Below, one piece after another: positions 41,707 to 49,743 of a DNA stretch of 50,356 nucleotides. This DNA comes from Pseudomonas sp. K2I15. GTDB lineage: Bacteria; Pseudomonadota; Gammaproteobacteria; Pseudomonadales; Pseudomonadaceae. The translations under genes were made by a program, and so were the position numbers. Numbering within the stretch: position 1 is the first letter of the stretch; every line of letters starts with the position of its first letter. The DNA is taken from assembly GCF_002204795.1 (NCBI RefSeq), contig NZ_NIXO01000047.1:1-50356 (forward strand), read 5' to 3'. Under the pieces are notes generated by a model. That model worked only from the letters and a program-made list of their open reading frames with translations. It was not told the origin of the DNA and made no database searches.

Positions 41707-41975
41707 CCCGCACCATCATCTGCCGCAAGTACCACGAAGAATTGCCCGCCCTGGAGCGCGCCCCGTTCCCTGGCGCCAAGGGCCAGGACATCTTCGATAA
41801 CGTCTCGGCCAAGGCCTGGGCCGACTGGCAAAAGCACCAGACCCTGCTGATCAACGAAAAACGTCTGAACATGATGAACGCCGAAGACCGCAAATACCTT
41901 CAGGGCGAGATGGACAAGTTCTTTTCCGGCGAGGAATACGCCAAGGCCGACGGCTACGTGCCACCTGCTGAATAA
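41703..41975 (+). CDS. yggX: Oxidative damage protection protein YggX
   Basis: The 90-residue iron-associated protein protects iron-sulphur proteins from oxidants. It shows the family start MTRTIICRKYHEELPALERAPFPG with Cys7 and the LNMMNAEDRKYLQGEMDKFF segment. The start overlaps the mutY stop (ATGA). It is the last gene of asmA-mutY-yggX and stands 103 bases ahead of tRNA-Phe. Confidence 0.97.
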   Translation: MTRTIICRKYHEELPALERAPFPGAKGQDIFDNVSAKAWADWQKHQTLLINEKRLNMMNAEDRKYLQGEMDKFFSGEEYAKADGYVPPAE

Positions 41976-42039
41976 TTGATCAAATTTGGGGGTTGGCCCG
42001 TAAGCGACGGTAATAATTAAATATTTTTTGAAAACTTGC

Positions 42040-42068
42040 TTGACGACCCCCTGAAAAACCCGTTTAAT
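42040..42068 (+). promoter_or_regulatory. Promoter of tRNA-Phe
   Basis: TTGACG (42040-42045) and TTTAAT (42063-42068) are spaced by 17 bases. The GCGCCCC that follows is the G+C-rich discriminator expected for a growth-rate-controlled stable-RNA gene. Confidence 0.8.
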
Positions 42069-42078
42069 GCGCCCCGTT

Positions 42079-42154
42079 GCCCAGATAGCTCAGTCGGTAG
42101 AGCAGGGGATTGAAAATCCCCGTGTCGGCGGTTCGATTCCGTCTCTGGGCACCA
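42079..42154 (+). tRNA. tRNA-Phe (anticodon GAA)
   Basis: The 76-base gene begins GCCCAGA and ends TCTGGGCACCA, so the acceptor stem pairs and CCA is encoded. The anticodon loop TTGAAAA gives GAA within the GGGGA/TCCCC stem, and GGTTCGATTCC is the T-loop. Confidence 0.98.
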
Positions 42155-42195
42155 CTAATTAGTTTCAGGTGGTGCTAACGTCATCTGAAACACAC

Positions 42196-42222
42196 AAAAA
42201 ACCCGCCTAGCGCGGGTTTTTT
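42196..42222 (+). terminator. Terminator of tRNA-Phe
   Basis: AAAAAACCCGC-CTAGC-GCGGGTTTTTT is a short G+C-rich stem with A- and T-runs. A second inverted repeat, GTTTCAGGTG/CATCTGAAAC, lies before it at 42161-42190. Confidence 0.9.
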
Positions 42223-42305
42223 GTTGTCTGGGATTTGTGGCCTCGCCCGACCCCGTACGACACGGTACAGAGAGCTTTCCACTTCCAGTCCTGGACAATC
42301 CTACT

Positions 42306-42361
42306 TATCTCAATAGCATTTTTGAGATAGTGTGGCTTCTCATTTAGGCACAAGTGCCTAA
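42306..42361. promoter_or_regulatory. Two palindromes ahead of the fic remnant
   Basis: TATCTCA (42306-42312) is mirrored by TGAGATA (42323-42329), and TTAGGCAC-AA-GTGCCTAA (42344-42361) is a perfect inverted repeat. GAGATA recurs at 42390 and 42413. This A+T-rich patch looks like an operator region for the lost fic gene. I see no gene in 42223-42411. Confidence 0.5.
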
Positions 42362-42414
42362 TCTATAGGCACCCAATCGCCTACTATCCGAGATACCCCC
42401 TCGACCCCATCTGA

Positions 42415-43219
42415 GATATTCCTTCCAAGGCCGAGTTTCTTCACCACGACCTCGAGCTTTTGAACCCCTCGTTCGACTCGGGCCTGGTTGACGTATTGAG
42501 CGAACTGGAACATCTGCGACGCCTGCAATTGGGTCGGGACACGCCGCCCGCGGTTTTCCTCCAGTTAAAGGAGCTTTTCCACACGCTGGAAAGCCTGGGA
42601 TCAGCCCGGATCGAAGGCAACCACACGACCTTGGCCGATTACATCGAAAGCAAGGTCGAAGGAACGGCGCAAGCAACTGACCAGTTGCGGGAAATCGCGA
42701 ATATCGAAAGAGCCATGGAATACATTGAAAGCATCATGGAGCCGGGGTCCGTATCGCTCAGTCAGACCATTTGCCCCCGGACGCAGTATTGGTGCCCGGA
42801 TACATGCAAGAGCTGGTCGCCTTTATCAATAAAAAAGACCCACCCAAATATGACCTGATGAAGGTTGCACTTGCCCACCATCGATTCGGCTGGATTCACC
42901 CGTTCGGCAACGGGAACGGTCGAGTCGTACGCCTTCTCACCTACGCGTTACTGATGAAGTACGGCTTCAATGTCAGTACTGAAGGTCGAGTACTTAACCC
43001 TAATGCGGTTTTTTCGCCAAGGCGTTGCCAAAACTTTCCGCAGCACAGAGAACCTACCCAATAAAGAAATTAGTCGACCAAGGCATGCTACTGCCCATTA
43101 GCCCAGGCGCGCGGCAATACACCATCGGTTTCTCAAACAATTATTTGATAAGAGGCGTCATCAAATCACTTCGCGAAGAAGGCTTCATACCGGAGCAGTT
43201 GGAAAAGCCTTACGCATAA
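42415..43219 (+). pseudogene. fic pseudogene (Fic/DOC AMP-transferase remnant)
   Basis: Three pieces of one Fic protein lie in three frames. The first (to about 42766) has the inhibitory motif SARIEGNHTTL; the second (from about 42767 to 43012) has the intact catalytic motif HPFGNGNGRVVR; the third (from about 43013) has the C-terminal winged helix LPKLSAAQRTYPIKK and RQYTIGFSNNYLIRG. Both junctions change the frame. Judging from full-length relatives, roughly 30-40 and 70 residues are missing at them, so these look like deletions and not single-base errors. No ATG opens the first piece. Fic proteins AMPylate target proteins; this copy cannot make the full enzyme. Confidence 0.85.
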
Positions 43220-43238
43220 GCAGGCCTGAAGCAGTCCC

Positions 43239-43514
43239 TCAACCCCCACCCCGCATCAACGTCAACACCGCAGCCCGCTCCTGCTCGGAGATGTGAAAAC
43301 CACTCTCCTCCACCCGGGCAATCCAGTCTTGGGCCGAAAGCGACTCACCAAAACGCACCAGGCGCCCGTAGCGCTTAAACACCGCCTCCAGCACCCCGAT
43401 CATCGAGGGATAGCTGCAGCCTCCGTCAAAACAAATGCTCAGGCCTCCAAACCAGGAGCGGCCTATCACGTGAGCACTATCGACACTCTCAGCACCCGCG
43501 TATTCAAAATCCAT
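43239..43514 (-). CDS. Small hypothetical protein
   Basis: The 91-residue protein starts MDFEYAGAESVDSAHVIGRS and contains a SICFDGGCSYPSMIGVLEAVF stretch and a final EQERAAVLTLMRGG. I do not recognise a family. I chose the ATG at 43514 because GGAAG lies 8 bases upstream; an ATG at 43529 would add five residues. It has no signal peptide or membrane helix. It lies in the accessory patch between the fic remnant and the glycosyltransferase. Confidence 0.55.
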   Translation of the reverse strand: MDFEYAGAESVDSAHVIGRSWFGGLSICFDGGCSYPSMIGVLEAVFKRYGRLVRFGESLSAQDWIARVEESGFHISEQERAAVLTLMRGGG

Positions 43515-43620
43515 TTTTACTGCTTCCATGTCGCACCCAAAATCATCACTACGAAAGTACCAAAGCCTAGCAGACGCCTGCTTTCCGACAGGCCGCAAAG
43601 CGCGTTATCAGACCCACCGG

Positions 43621-43836
43621 TCATTTAAACGGCGACCATACAGCAAGACGATCCAAACCATCGGTGATCAGCTCCACCTTATGAGTCCCTGATCTATCCT
43701 TAATTCCCTTGGTGATCGCCACTCGCACCACTCCACGAGCCAGGAACGAGGATCCCGCCATGACAACCGCACTGCCCGAAATTGTCGCGCCCGATAAATG
43801 GAAAGCAGCACTCGACCAATAGGGCGACTGACTCAC
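43621..43836 (-). CDS. Small hypothetical protein coupled to the glycosyltransferase
   Basis: The 71-residue protein is rich in Ser, Ala, Gly and Val (SGATISGSAVVMAGSSFLARG) and ends VELITDGLDRLAVWSPFK. I do not recognise it. A GTG start overlaps the stop of the upstream glycosyltransferase gene by 4 bases, typical of translational coupling, which is the main reason to count it as real. A weak hydrophobic segment is present. Confidence 0.5.
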   Translation of the reverse strand: MSQSPYWSSAAFHLSGATISGSAVVMAGSSFLARGVVRVAITKGIKDRSGTHKVELITDGLDRLAVWSPFK

Positions 43837-45473
43837 TTCACCAGGAACACCAGTAGCGGGTTGTCATTCAGCCGCCCGTTGAACACCGGCGCCATATGCT
43901 CCAGTGGCGTGCCGCTCAGCAATGCGGTTTGCTTGCGCTCCACAATCACCCAGGCCGGACGCGGCAGTGCGTCCTGCAGCAAGGGCTCGTTGCGCCCGAT
44001 GAACAATGGCTGCTCGTCGTGATCCAGGTTCATGATGTAGCGAATCGCCCAGGTGTCCTTGGCGAGGTCGACAAACACCAGGGTTCCAGGATTATCGGCA
44101 CGCAGCTTCTCCACCGCGACAACGAAGTTCTTGGTGTCGTATTGCAGGTCCTTGGCCGGCTCCACAATCTTCACCAGCACCAGCCATTGGCTGGCCAGCG
44201 CAATGAGGCTGAGCACCACCAGCCGCTGCCCCAGATTGCCCCGCAAACGCTGCCAGGCAATCACCGCTGCCAGTTGCAGCACAATCAGCACACCAACCAA
44301 CGCCGGCACTGAAACCTGCGGCCAGTAACCGTGCTTTTGCCACAGCTGCCGACAGACGAACACCACGATGATGCCCAGCACTGGCAAGGCCGCCACCAGC
44401 CACTCATAGCCACGACGCACCCCGCGCAGCCAGCCTTGGGCCTGGAGCAAACCGTAGGCAGCCACAGCAGCAAACATCGGGACCATGGGCACGATGTAAT
44501 AGGCGCGCTTGAAGTGCGGAATGGACAGGCCCAGCAAAATCATCAACCCGCAGGCGGCCAGGCGCAGCATCAGCTGCACGTCGGCATCCTCGCTACGCAT
44601 CGACCATTTGTGGCGCAGGGCAATCATCGTCGCCAACGCCAGCGGCACCACCGGGAAATAGCGGTACAGGCTCAACTGGAAGTAGAAGTAGAACGCCTCG
44701 CCGGTGTCATCGAGGCGCCCGGCAAACTGCATCCGCAGCACATCATCGACGAAGGCATCGCCGCCGCTGATCCGCGCCAGCTTCAGCAGCACCCACCAAC
44801 AGCCGGCCAGCAGAATGAGCCCGACAACCCCGTAGGCAATGACCTTTTTCAGCAGTGCAATTCGCTCTTGCCGCGTGCGCGCAGTGCCCAGTGCCCAGTA
44901 GACACAGACCACCCCGCACACCTCGATCAGCCCCAGCGGGCCACGAATGGCAAACGCAACCACAAACAACGGAAAGACCGCGTATTGGCGCAGCCTCGAG
45001 CCCATGCGCTCGCCGGTATGCAACAGATAGAAACTGGACAGGCACAGAAACGAGACCATCTGGTCCAGGCATACCGAGCGCGACTTCTCCAGCAACTGGG
45101 CGGTCAATGCCGTGAGTAGCACCGTCAGCAGCGCCCACGCCCGGCTGGACGGCGCCAGCAGGCGGTAGATCAGCACCATGACCCCGGCAGACGCCAGGGC
45201 GGTGGGCATCACGTTAGCCAGGTCGTTGGGCGCACCGAACAAGCGGGCAAAGAGGTAGCTCAGGTAGGTCGCGGTGCCCGGATAGTCCGGGTAAGGCTCG
45301 CCATAAGTGGTAGGAAAGAGGCTCGCGCCGTGGCGAAACATCTCTTGCATGAACACGGCCCAGCGGCCGTCAAAGCCTTGTGGCTGCTGGTCCCAGATGC
45401 CCAGGGTGAAGAGCAGCAAGGCGATAAAAAAGATACCCAGCGATTCCATTCGAAAGCGGTTGTGTTGATCCAT
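43833..45473 (-). CDS. Glycosyltransferase family 39 (ArnT/PMT-like) membrane protein
   Basis: The 546-residue inner-membrane protein has about 12 helices. Near the N-terminus FDGRWAVFMQEMFRHGASLFP and GEPYPDYPGTATYLSYLF match the first periplasmic loop of ArnT-type lipid-linked-sugar transferases, and SIPHFKRAYYIVPMVP fits a later conserved loop. Such enzymes move a sugar from undecaprenyl phosphate to lipid A or another acceptor; the acceptor here is unknown. No other arn genes are nearby. It may be transcribed with the small gene that overlaps its stop. Confidence 0.85.
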   Translation of the reverse strand: MDQHNRFRMESLGIFFIALLLFTLGIWDQQPQGFDGRWAVFMQEMFRHGASLFPTTYGEPYPDYPGTATYLSYLFARLFGAPNDLANVMPTALASAGVMVLIYRLLAPSSRAWALLTVLLTALTAQLLEKSRSVCLDQMVSFLCLSSFYLLHTGERMGSRLRQYAVFPLFVVAFAIRGPLGLIEVCGVVCVYWALGTARTRQERIALLKKVIAYGVVGLILLAGCWWVLLKLARISGGDAFVDDVLRMQFAGRLDDTGEAFYFYFQLSLYRYFPVVPLALATMIALRHKWSMRSEDADVQLMLRLAACGLMILLGLSIPHFKRAYYIVPMVPMFAAVAAYGLLQAQGWLRGVRRGYEWLVAALPVLGIIVVFVCRQLWQKHGYWPQVSVPALVGVLIVLQLAAVIAWQRLRGNLGQRLVVLSLIALASQWLVLVKIVEPAKDLQYDTKNFVVAVEKLRADNPGTLVFVDLAKDTWAIRYIMNLDHDEQPLFIGRNEPLLQDALPRPAWVIVERKQTALLSGTPLEHMAPVFNGRLNDNPLLVFLVK

Positions 45474-45560
45474 TATTCAGCCTGTCAGGTGGGGTAAACC
45501 GGCCCATGTTGCCGAACGCCCCCCTGAATAACCCCTGAACGGAATCAAACATTCATCAGC

Positions 45561-46526
45561 CTAACGACGAGCGGGCCATATCAGCCGCGGTATAAGCCGG
45601 ATGTAGAGTAGCTCTCCCACCAGTTCCACCAGGGTTTGCGTGATCACCGCGGCGGCGGCGAGCCCACGGATGTCTTCAGGCAACGCCAGCGCCAGCGGCA
45701 GCACCACCAAGGAGTTGCGTGTGGAAGCGCTGAAGGTGACCGCCCGCGCCATGCTCGCCGGCAGCGCGAACAGCCGCGAAGCCAGTGCCCCCATCAGCGG
45801 GGCCAGCAACAGGAAGCCGATATACACCGGGATCACCGGCGCCAGCAGGCCAATATCGCGGACCACCGCAGTGATCTGCGAACCGATCACCACCATCAGC
45901 ACCAGCGCCATGGCCGGCACGGGCAACCAGGCCCAGGCATCGTTCCAGGCACTGATGACGCGTGATCGCCGGGACAGGGAAGTCGTCAGCACCGCCAGAA
46001 TCATGGGTGCAACGATCAGCAGCAGGAAGGCCTCCACAAACGGCCCCACCGAAACCACCACCGGCGACTGCGCCCCGAGCATGACCCCCAGGTACACCGG
46101 CAACAGCAGCAGTTGCAGCAGCAACAGAATCGGGGTCGCGGCCAGCATCAACCGCGAATCGCCCTTGCCGATATGGGTGAACACCACCACGTAGTCGATG
46201 CACGGCGTCAACAGCACCAGCAACGCCCCCACCAGGATTGCCGGGTGCGCCACCAGGCCACGGGTCAACGCCCACACCAGCAGCGGAATCAGGATGAAAT
46301 TGGCCAGCAGCAACGCGGCCATGAAGCGCTTGTTGCCCAAGCCCTGGCGCAGGTCCAGAAAGGGAATTTGCAGGAACATCGCGTACATCAACACAGCGAT
46401 GGCGGGCGTGACCCACGCATTCAGTTCCCGCGCCATCGAAGGCGCCAGCAGCCCGGCGACAGCCGCCACGATCACCGCGCAGAAGTAGATCGGTATCTGG
46501 TTGCGCTCAAGTGCATCGCGGCTCAT
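45561..46526 (-). CDS. Arsenite (ACR3-like)/bile acid:sodium symporter family transporter
   Basis: The 321-residue protein has about 10 transmembrane helices. It contains LLTPCIDYVVVFTHIGKGD, similar to the cysteine-bearing helix of ACR3 arsenite pumps, and FSASTRNSLVVLPLALALP, the second conserved BASS-superfamily segment. No arsR or arsC gene is near, so an arsenic role is not certain; other small anions or acids are possible. The gene is separated by 87 bases from the glycosyltransferase start and reads in the same direction. Confidence 0.82.
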   Translation of the reverse strand: MSRDALERNQIPIYFCAVIVAAVAGLLAPSMARELNAWVTPAIAVLMYAMFLQIPFLDLRQGLGNKRFMAALLLANFILIPLLVWALTRGLVAHPAILVGALLVLLTPCIDYVVVFTHIGKGDSRLMLAATPILLLLQLLLLPVYLGVMLGAQSPVVVSVGPFVEAFLLLIVAPMILAVLTTSLSRRSRVISAWNDAWAWLPVPAMALVLMVVIGSQITAVVRDIGLLAPVIPVYIGFLLLAPLMGALASRLFALPASMARAVTFSASTRNSLVVLPLALALPEDIRGLAAAAVITQTLVELVGELLYIRLIPRLIWPARR

Positions 46527-46636
46527 TAATGCTTCCTTCCTGGCTAAAAGGTCGCAAGCCTAGCATCGGCAGGCACCAAGTCGAACATCCCATCGAAGTG
46601 GATTTAACGATATGCCAGCACAGGGGCAAATGAATC

Positions 46637-46652
46637 TCTATACCCGTATAGA
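46637..46652. promoter_or_regulatory. Inverted repeat ahead of the KaiC-like operon
   Basis: TCTATACCCGTATAGA has 7-bp arms around CC. It lies 43 bases upstream of the first gene of the KaiC-like/kinase unit, where a repressor would be expected. The regulator is unknown. Confidence 0.45.
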
Positions 46653-46694
46653 AGGTGTACCATCAAGGCTGCATTCAACCACAATCAGTCTGCC

Positions 46695-47126
46695 ATGCCC
46701 CCGGAAAGCGAAGAGAGTAGCCAGATAGTCGCCTCTCTGGCGCAGCGGATGGGCGGTAATTCCGGCCCGTCACGGGCAACTGATGCAATTATTGCCACGC
46801 TGCAGGACATCGACAGCGCCCTCACCCCGATTATCGGCCAGCACGGCGTTGCCGCCCTGTACCGGCGCAGCCTGCTGTTGTGCGCCGCCGGCCATCCGCG
46901 TCTGGCCGGCAGCTTTGACAGCCTGCCCGCCGGCGACATGACCGCCCTCAAAACCCTACTGCTTGAGCAAAGCGAAGCCGACAGCCTGTTTTTTGGCGAA
47001 ACGCTGCTCAAGACACTCTATGAGTTGCTGACCACACTGATCGGGCCCTCGCTCACCGCACGCTTGCTGCGCGCCGTGTGGGAAAACTCTTTGAGCGGCA
47101 ACCCTGCGCAGGATACTTCGCCATGA
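46695..47126 (+). CDS. Hypothetical helical protein of the KaiC-like unit
   Basis: The 143-residue protein appears all-helical (DAIIATLQDIDSALTPIIG, then VAALYRRSLLLCAAGHP and LFFGETLLKTLYELLTTLIG). I recognise no domain, and the His of an Hpt phosphotransfer domain is not seen in a fitting context. The stop overlaps the start of the KaiC-like gene (ATGA), so the two are made together. A role as partner or adaptor of the ATPase or the kinase is inferred from this. The ribosome site is weak. Confidence 0.78.
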   Translation: MPPESEESSQIVASLAQRMGGNSGPSRATDAIIATLQDIDSALTPIIGQHGVAALYRRSLLLCAAGHPRLAGSFDSLPAGDMTALKTLLLEQSEADSLFFGETLLKTLYELLTTLIGPSLTARLLRAVWENSLSGNPAQDTSP

Positions 47127-48580
47127 GCACCAAAGTGACAATCAACCGCCTGGCCACCGGCGTGCCAGGACTGGACGAGGTGCTTGGCGGAGGTTTGCCG
47201 GAGTTTTCGTTCAACCTGATCGCCGGCCCTCCGGGTTGCGGCAAGACCACCCTGGCCCACCAGATGATGTTCGCCCTGGCCACCCCCGAACGCCCGGCGC
47301 TGTTTTTCACCGTGCTGGGCGAGCCACCGCTGAAAATGCTGCGCTACCAGCAGCAGTTCGATTTTTTCGACAGCGAGGCCATCAACCATTCTATTCGCTA
47401 TATCAACCTGGCCGACGACACCTTGGCCGGTGACCTCGACGAAGTGCTGCGGCGCATCGTCGTCGCCGTCGAAACCCACGCCCCGGCGCTGGTGTTTGTC
47501 GACTCGTTCCGCTCGGTGGTGCTGGCCAGCCAGACCCAGGACAACCCCAACAACAACCTGCCGCAGTTCGTCCAGCAACTGGGCATGCTGATGACCACCT
47601 GGCAGGCCACCACCTTCCTGATCGGCGAGTACTTCACCGAAACCGACACCAACCCGATTTTCACCGTGGCCGATGGCTTGATCTGGCTGCGCCAGAGCGT
47701 GCAGCGCAATTCCATGGTGCGCAAAATGGAAATCATGAAGATGCGCGGCCAGCCGACCTTGCCGGGGCTGCACACCTTCCGTATTGCGACCTCGGGCATC
47801 AAGGTTTTCCCTCCTGCAGTTGCCCACCCTGCGGCAACCCTGACAGCGGCAACGCCACGCCTGAAAATGGGTATACCGCGCCTGGACGAAATGCTCGGCG
47901 GCGGCCTGCCCCGTGGTTATTCGTTGTTGGTGGCGGGCCCTTCCGGCTCAGGTAAAAGCATCCTTGCGGCATCGTTCCTTGCCGAAGGTGCGCGCAACGG
48001 CGAAACCGGCGTGATCGCGGCGTTTGAACAACGCCCCAACCACCAGCAAAACGTCGCGCTCGCCAAACTGATTGAAAGCGACCAAGTGGGCCTGGTGGAC
48101 AGCCGCGCCCCCGACCTGTCCATCGATGAAGTGGTGCAGTTGCTGCTCACCGAAATCACCCGCCTGAAGGCCACCCGTGTGGTGATCGATTCGCTGTCGG
48201 GCTTCGAACTGGCGCTGGCGCCGACCTTTCGCGATGACTTTCGCGAGTCACTGTCACGCATGGTCTCAGCGCTCACCGGCGCCGGCGTCAGCGTGCTGAT
48301 GACCTCCGAGCTGGAAGACCGCTACACCGACCTGCGCTTCAGCCCCTACGGCACGGCGTTCCTCACCGACGCGATCATCGTGCAGCGCTACATCGAAGTG
48401 CAAAGCCGACTGCTGCGCATCATGGCCGTGGTCAAGGTGCGCAGCAGTGCGCATTCCGATGAGCTGCGCCAATACCACATTGATGACAACGGCCTGCAGA
48501 TCGGCGAGCGCCTGCCCGACCAGGAAGGCTTGCTCGGTGGCCGCCCAACCCGACAGCACCCCGGCGGCGTCAATGCGTGA
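47123..48580 (+). CDS. KaiC-like double-domain RecA-type ATPase
   Basis: The 485-residue protein has two KaiC domains. The first carries the Walker A loop GPPGCGKTT (residues 35-43) and FVDSFRSVV; the second has GPSGSGKS (272-279) and VVIDSLSGFE. Both begin with the G(I/V)PxLDExLGGGLP motif. Compared with cyanobacterial KaiC the double-glutamate after the first strand is only partly kept (TVLGEPP, AFEQRP), and the phosphorylated Ser-Thr pair appears to be replaced by Ala412-Phe413 in my alignment by eye. It is thus a KaiC-like switch and not a proven clock protein. No kaiA or kaiB is present. A histidine kinase gene follows by 9 bases. Confidence 0.9.
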   Translation: MSTKVTINRLATGVPGLDEVLGGGLPEFSFNLIAGPPGCGKTTLAHQMMFALATPERPALFFTVLGEPPLKMLRYQQQFDFFDSEAINHSIRYINLADDTLAGDLDEVLRRIVVAVETHAPALVFVDSFRSVVLASQTQDNPNNNLPQFVQQLGMLMTTWQATTFLIGEYFTETDTNPIFTVADGLIWLRQSVQRNSMVRKMEIMKMRGQPTLPGLHTFRIATSGIKVFPPAVAHPAATLTAATPRLKMGIPRLDEMLGGGLPRGYSLLVAGPSGSGKSILAASFLAEGARNGETGVIAAFEQRPNHQQNVALAKLIESDQVGLVDSRAPDLSIDEVVQLLLTEITRLKATRVVIDSLSGFELALAPTFRDDFRESLSRMVSALTGAGVSVLMTSELEDRYTDLRFSPYGTAFLTDAIIVQRYIEVQSRLLRIMAVVKVRSSAHSDELRQYHIDDNGLQIGERLPDQEGLLGGRPTRQHPGGVNA

Positions 48581-48589
48581 GTCACTCTT

Positions 48590-49609
48590 ATGAGCAAGGC
48601 CGATGACAAGAACAAGGACGCCGTGGCCAGTGCCGCGCGCGAACTGTTCCTGCTCGGCCAAAAAACCGTCGAGGCCCGCGCCGTGCTCGCGGCCCTGCAA
48701 CAAGAACTGATCGACGTCAAAAATCGCCTGGGCGACAGCCAGCAGATCGAGCAACTGGTGGAGGCCAATCAACAATTGGTCCTCGCCATCCTCCTCGCCC
48801 AGTCGGATGCGGTGCCCCCCCAGCACACGGAGCAACAGCAGCTGTCCCAGGAAATGCGCGAAGCCAACGCGCAACTGGTGATTGCCGCCCTCAGCGCCCA
48901 AGACCTGCAAGCCGCCGCCGAACGGGCACTGATTCAACAAAAGAACATCCTGGCGCTCGTGGCCCACGAACTGCGCAACCCGCTGACGCCCATCAGCATG
49001 ATCGCCGGTCGCCTGGCGCGCGTCCCCAGTGCCGAACTGCCCCGCATGCAATCGCTGATCGAAGGCCAGGTGCAGCACATGTCGCGCCTGGTCGAAGACC
49101 TGCTGGACGTGTCCCGCGCCAGCACCGGCAAACTGCGGCTGGACTGCAAGATACTGAACATCGTGCCGATCATTGAGCGAGCCATCGAAGCCTGCACCCC
49201 ATCGATGCTCGCCCAAAAGCTGCACTTCACCTCTCAAGTGCCTGAAGAGCAATTCATGATCAATGGCGACTCGATTCGCCTCACGCAAATCCTCGGCAAC
49301 ATCCTGGGCAACGCCATCAAATACACGCCTCCCGGCGGCATCGTGCGGCTGTCGGTGACCCTGGAGCGCAACCTGCTGGTATTGAGCGTGATCGACACCG
49401 GCATCGGCATCTCGGCACAGGCACTGCCGTTTATCTTTGATCCGTTTGTTCAGGATGTGCACGCCGTCGGCTTCAACGGTGCGGGCCTGGGGATTGGCCT
49501 GACGGTGGTGCGCGAACTAGTGGAAGCCCATGGCGGCACGGTGATCGGCATGAGTGACGGCGACGGGTTGGGCAGCGAATTTGTGGTGACACTGCCGTTG
49601 GCGCAGTAG
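48590..49609 (+). CDS. Soluble sensor histidine kinase
   Basis: The 339-residue protein has an N-terminal coiled-coil region of about 110 residues, the H-box LVAHELRNPLTPIS with His126, then the N-box LGNILGNAIKYTPPGG and the G-boxes DTGIGIS and GAGLGIGLTVVREL. No membrane helix or PAS domain is seen, so it senses a cytosolic partner, plausibly the KaiC-like ATPase just upstream. No response regulator gene is adjacent. A terminator follows 13 bases after the stop. Confidence 0.92.
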   Translation: MSKADDKNKDAVASAARELFLLGQKTVEARAVLAALQQELIDVKNRLGDSQQIEQLVEANQQLVLAILLAQSDAVPPQHTEQQQLSQEMREANAQLVIAALSAQDLQAAAERALIQQKNILALVAHELRNPLTPISMIAGRLARVPSAELPRMQSLIEGQVQHMSRLVEDLLDVSRASTGKLRLDCKILNIVPIIERAIEACTPSMLAQKLHFTSQVPEEQFMINGDSIRLTQILGNILGNAIKYTPPGGIVRLSVTLERNLLVLSVIDTGIGISAQALPFIFDPFVQDVHAVGFNGAGLGIGLTVVRELVEAHGGTVIGMSDGDGLGSEFVVTLPLAQ

Positions 49610-49622
49610 AACGGCAAACGCC

Positions 49623-49654
49623 AAAACCCCAAGGAGAAATCGTTGGGGTTTTTT
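49623..49654 (+). terminator. Terminator of the KaiC-like/kinase unit
   Basis: AAAACCCCAA pairs with TTGGGGTTTT around GGAGAAATCG and a T-run follows. It ends the three-gene operon. Confidence 0.9.
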
Positions 49655-49743
49655 GTTGCGCGAAATTTGTTAGTTTCGAGTTCTTATAAAACTGCACACG
49701 GGCCTTTGACGCCCCATCGAAAGCGCAAACACCGAGCCCGCTC

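Noticed and set aside
42223..43236. Attachment-site copy of the tRNA-Phe 3' end
   Set aside because: I looked for a repeat of GGTTCGATTCC or TCTGGGCACCA downstream and saw none in the window, so integration of an element cannot be shown.
45561..46526. Calling the transporter a confirmed arsenite pump (arsB/acr3)
   Set aside because: The ACR3-like cysteine motif is suggestive, but arsR, arsC and arsH are missing nearby and the family includes other substrates.
46527..49743. Reading the KaiC-like operon as a circadian clock
   Set aside because: No KaiA or KaiB is present and the residues matching the KaiC phosphorylation pair are Ala and Phe. Only a KaiC-like ATPase can be claimed.
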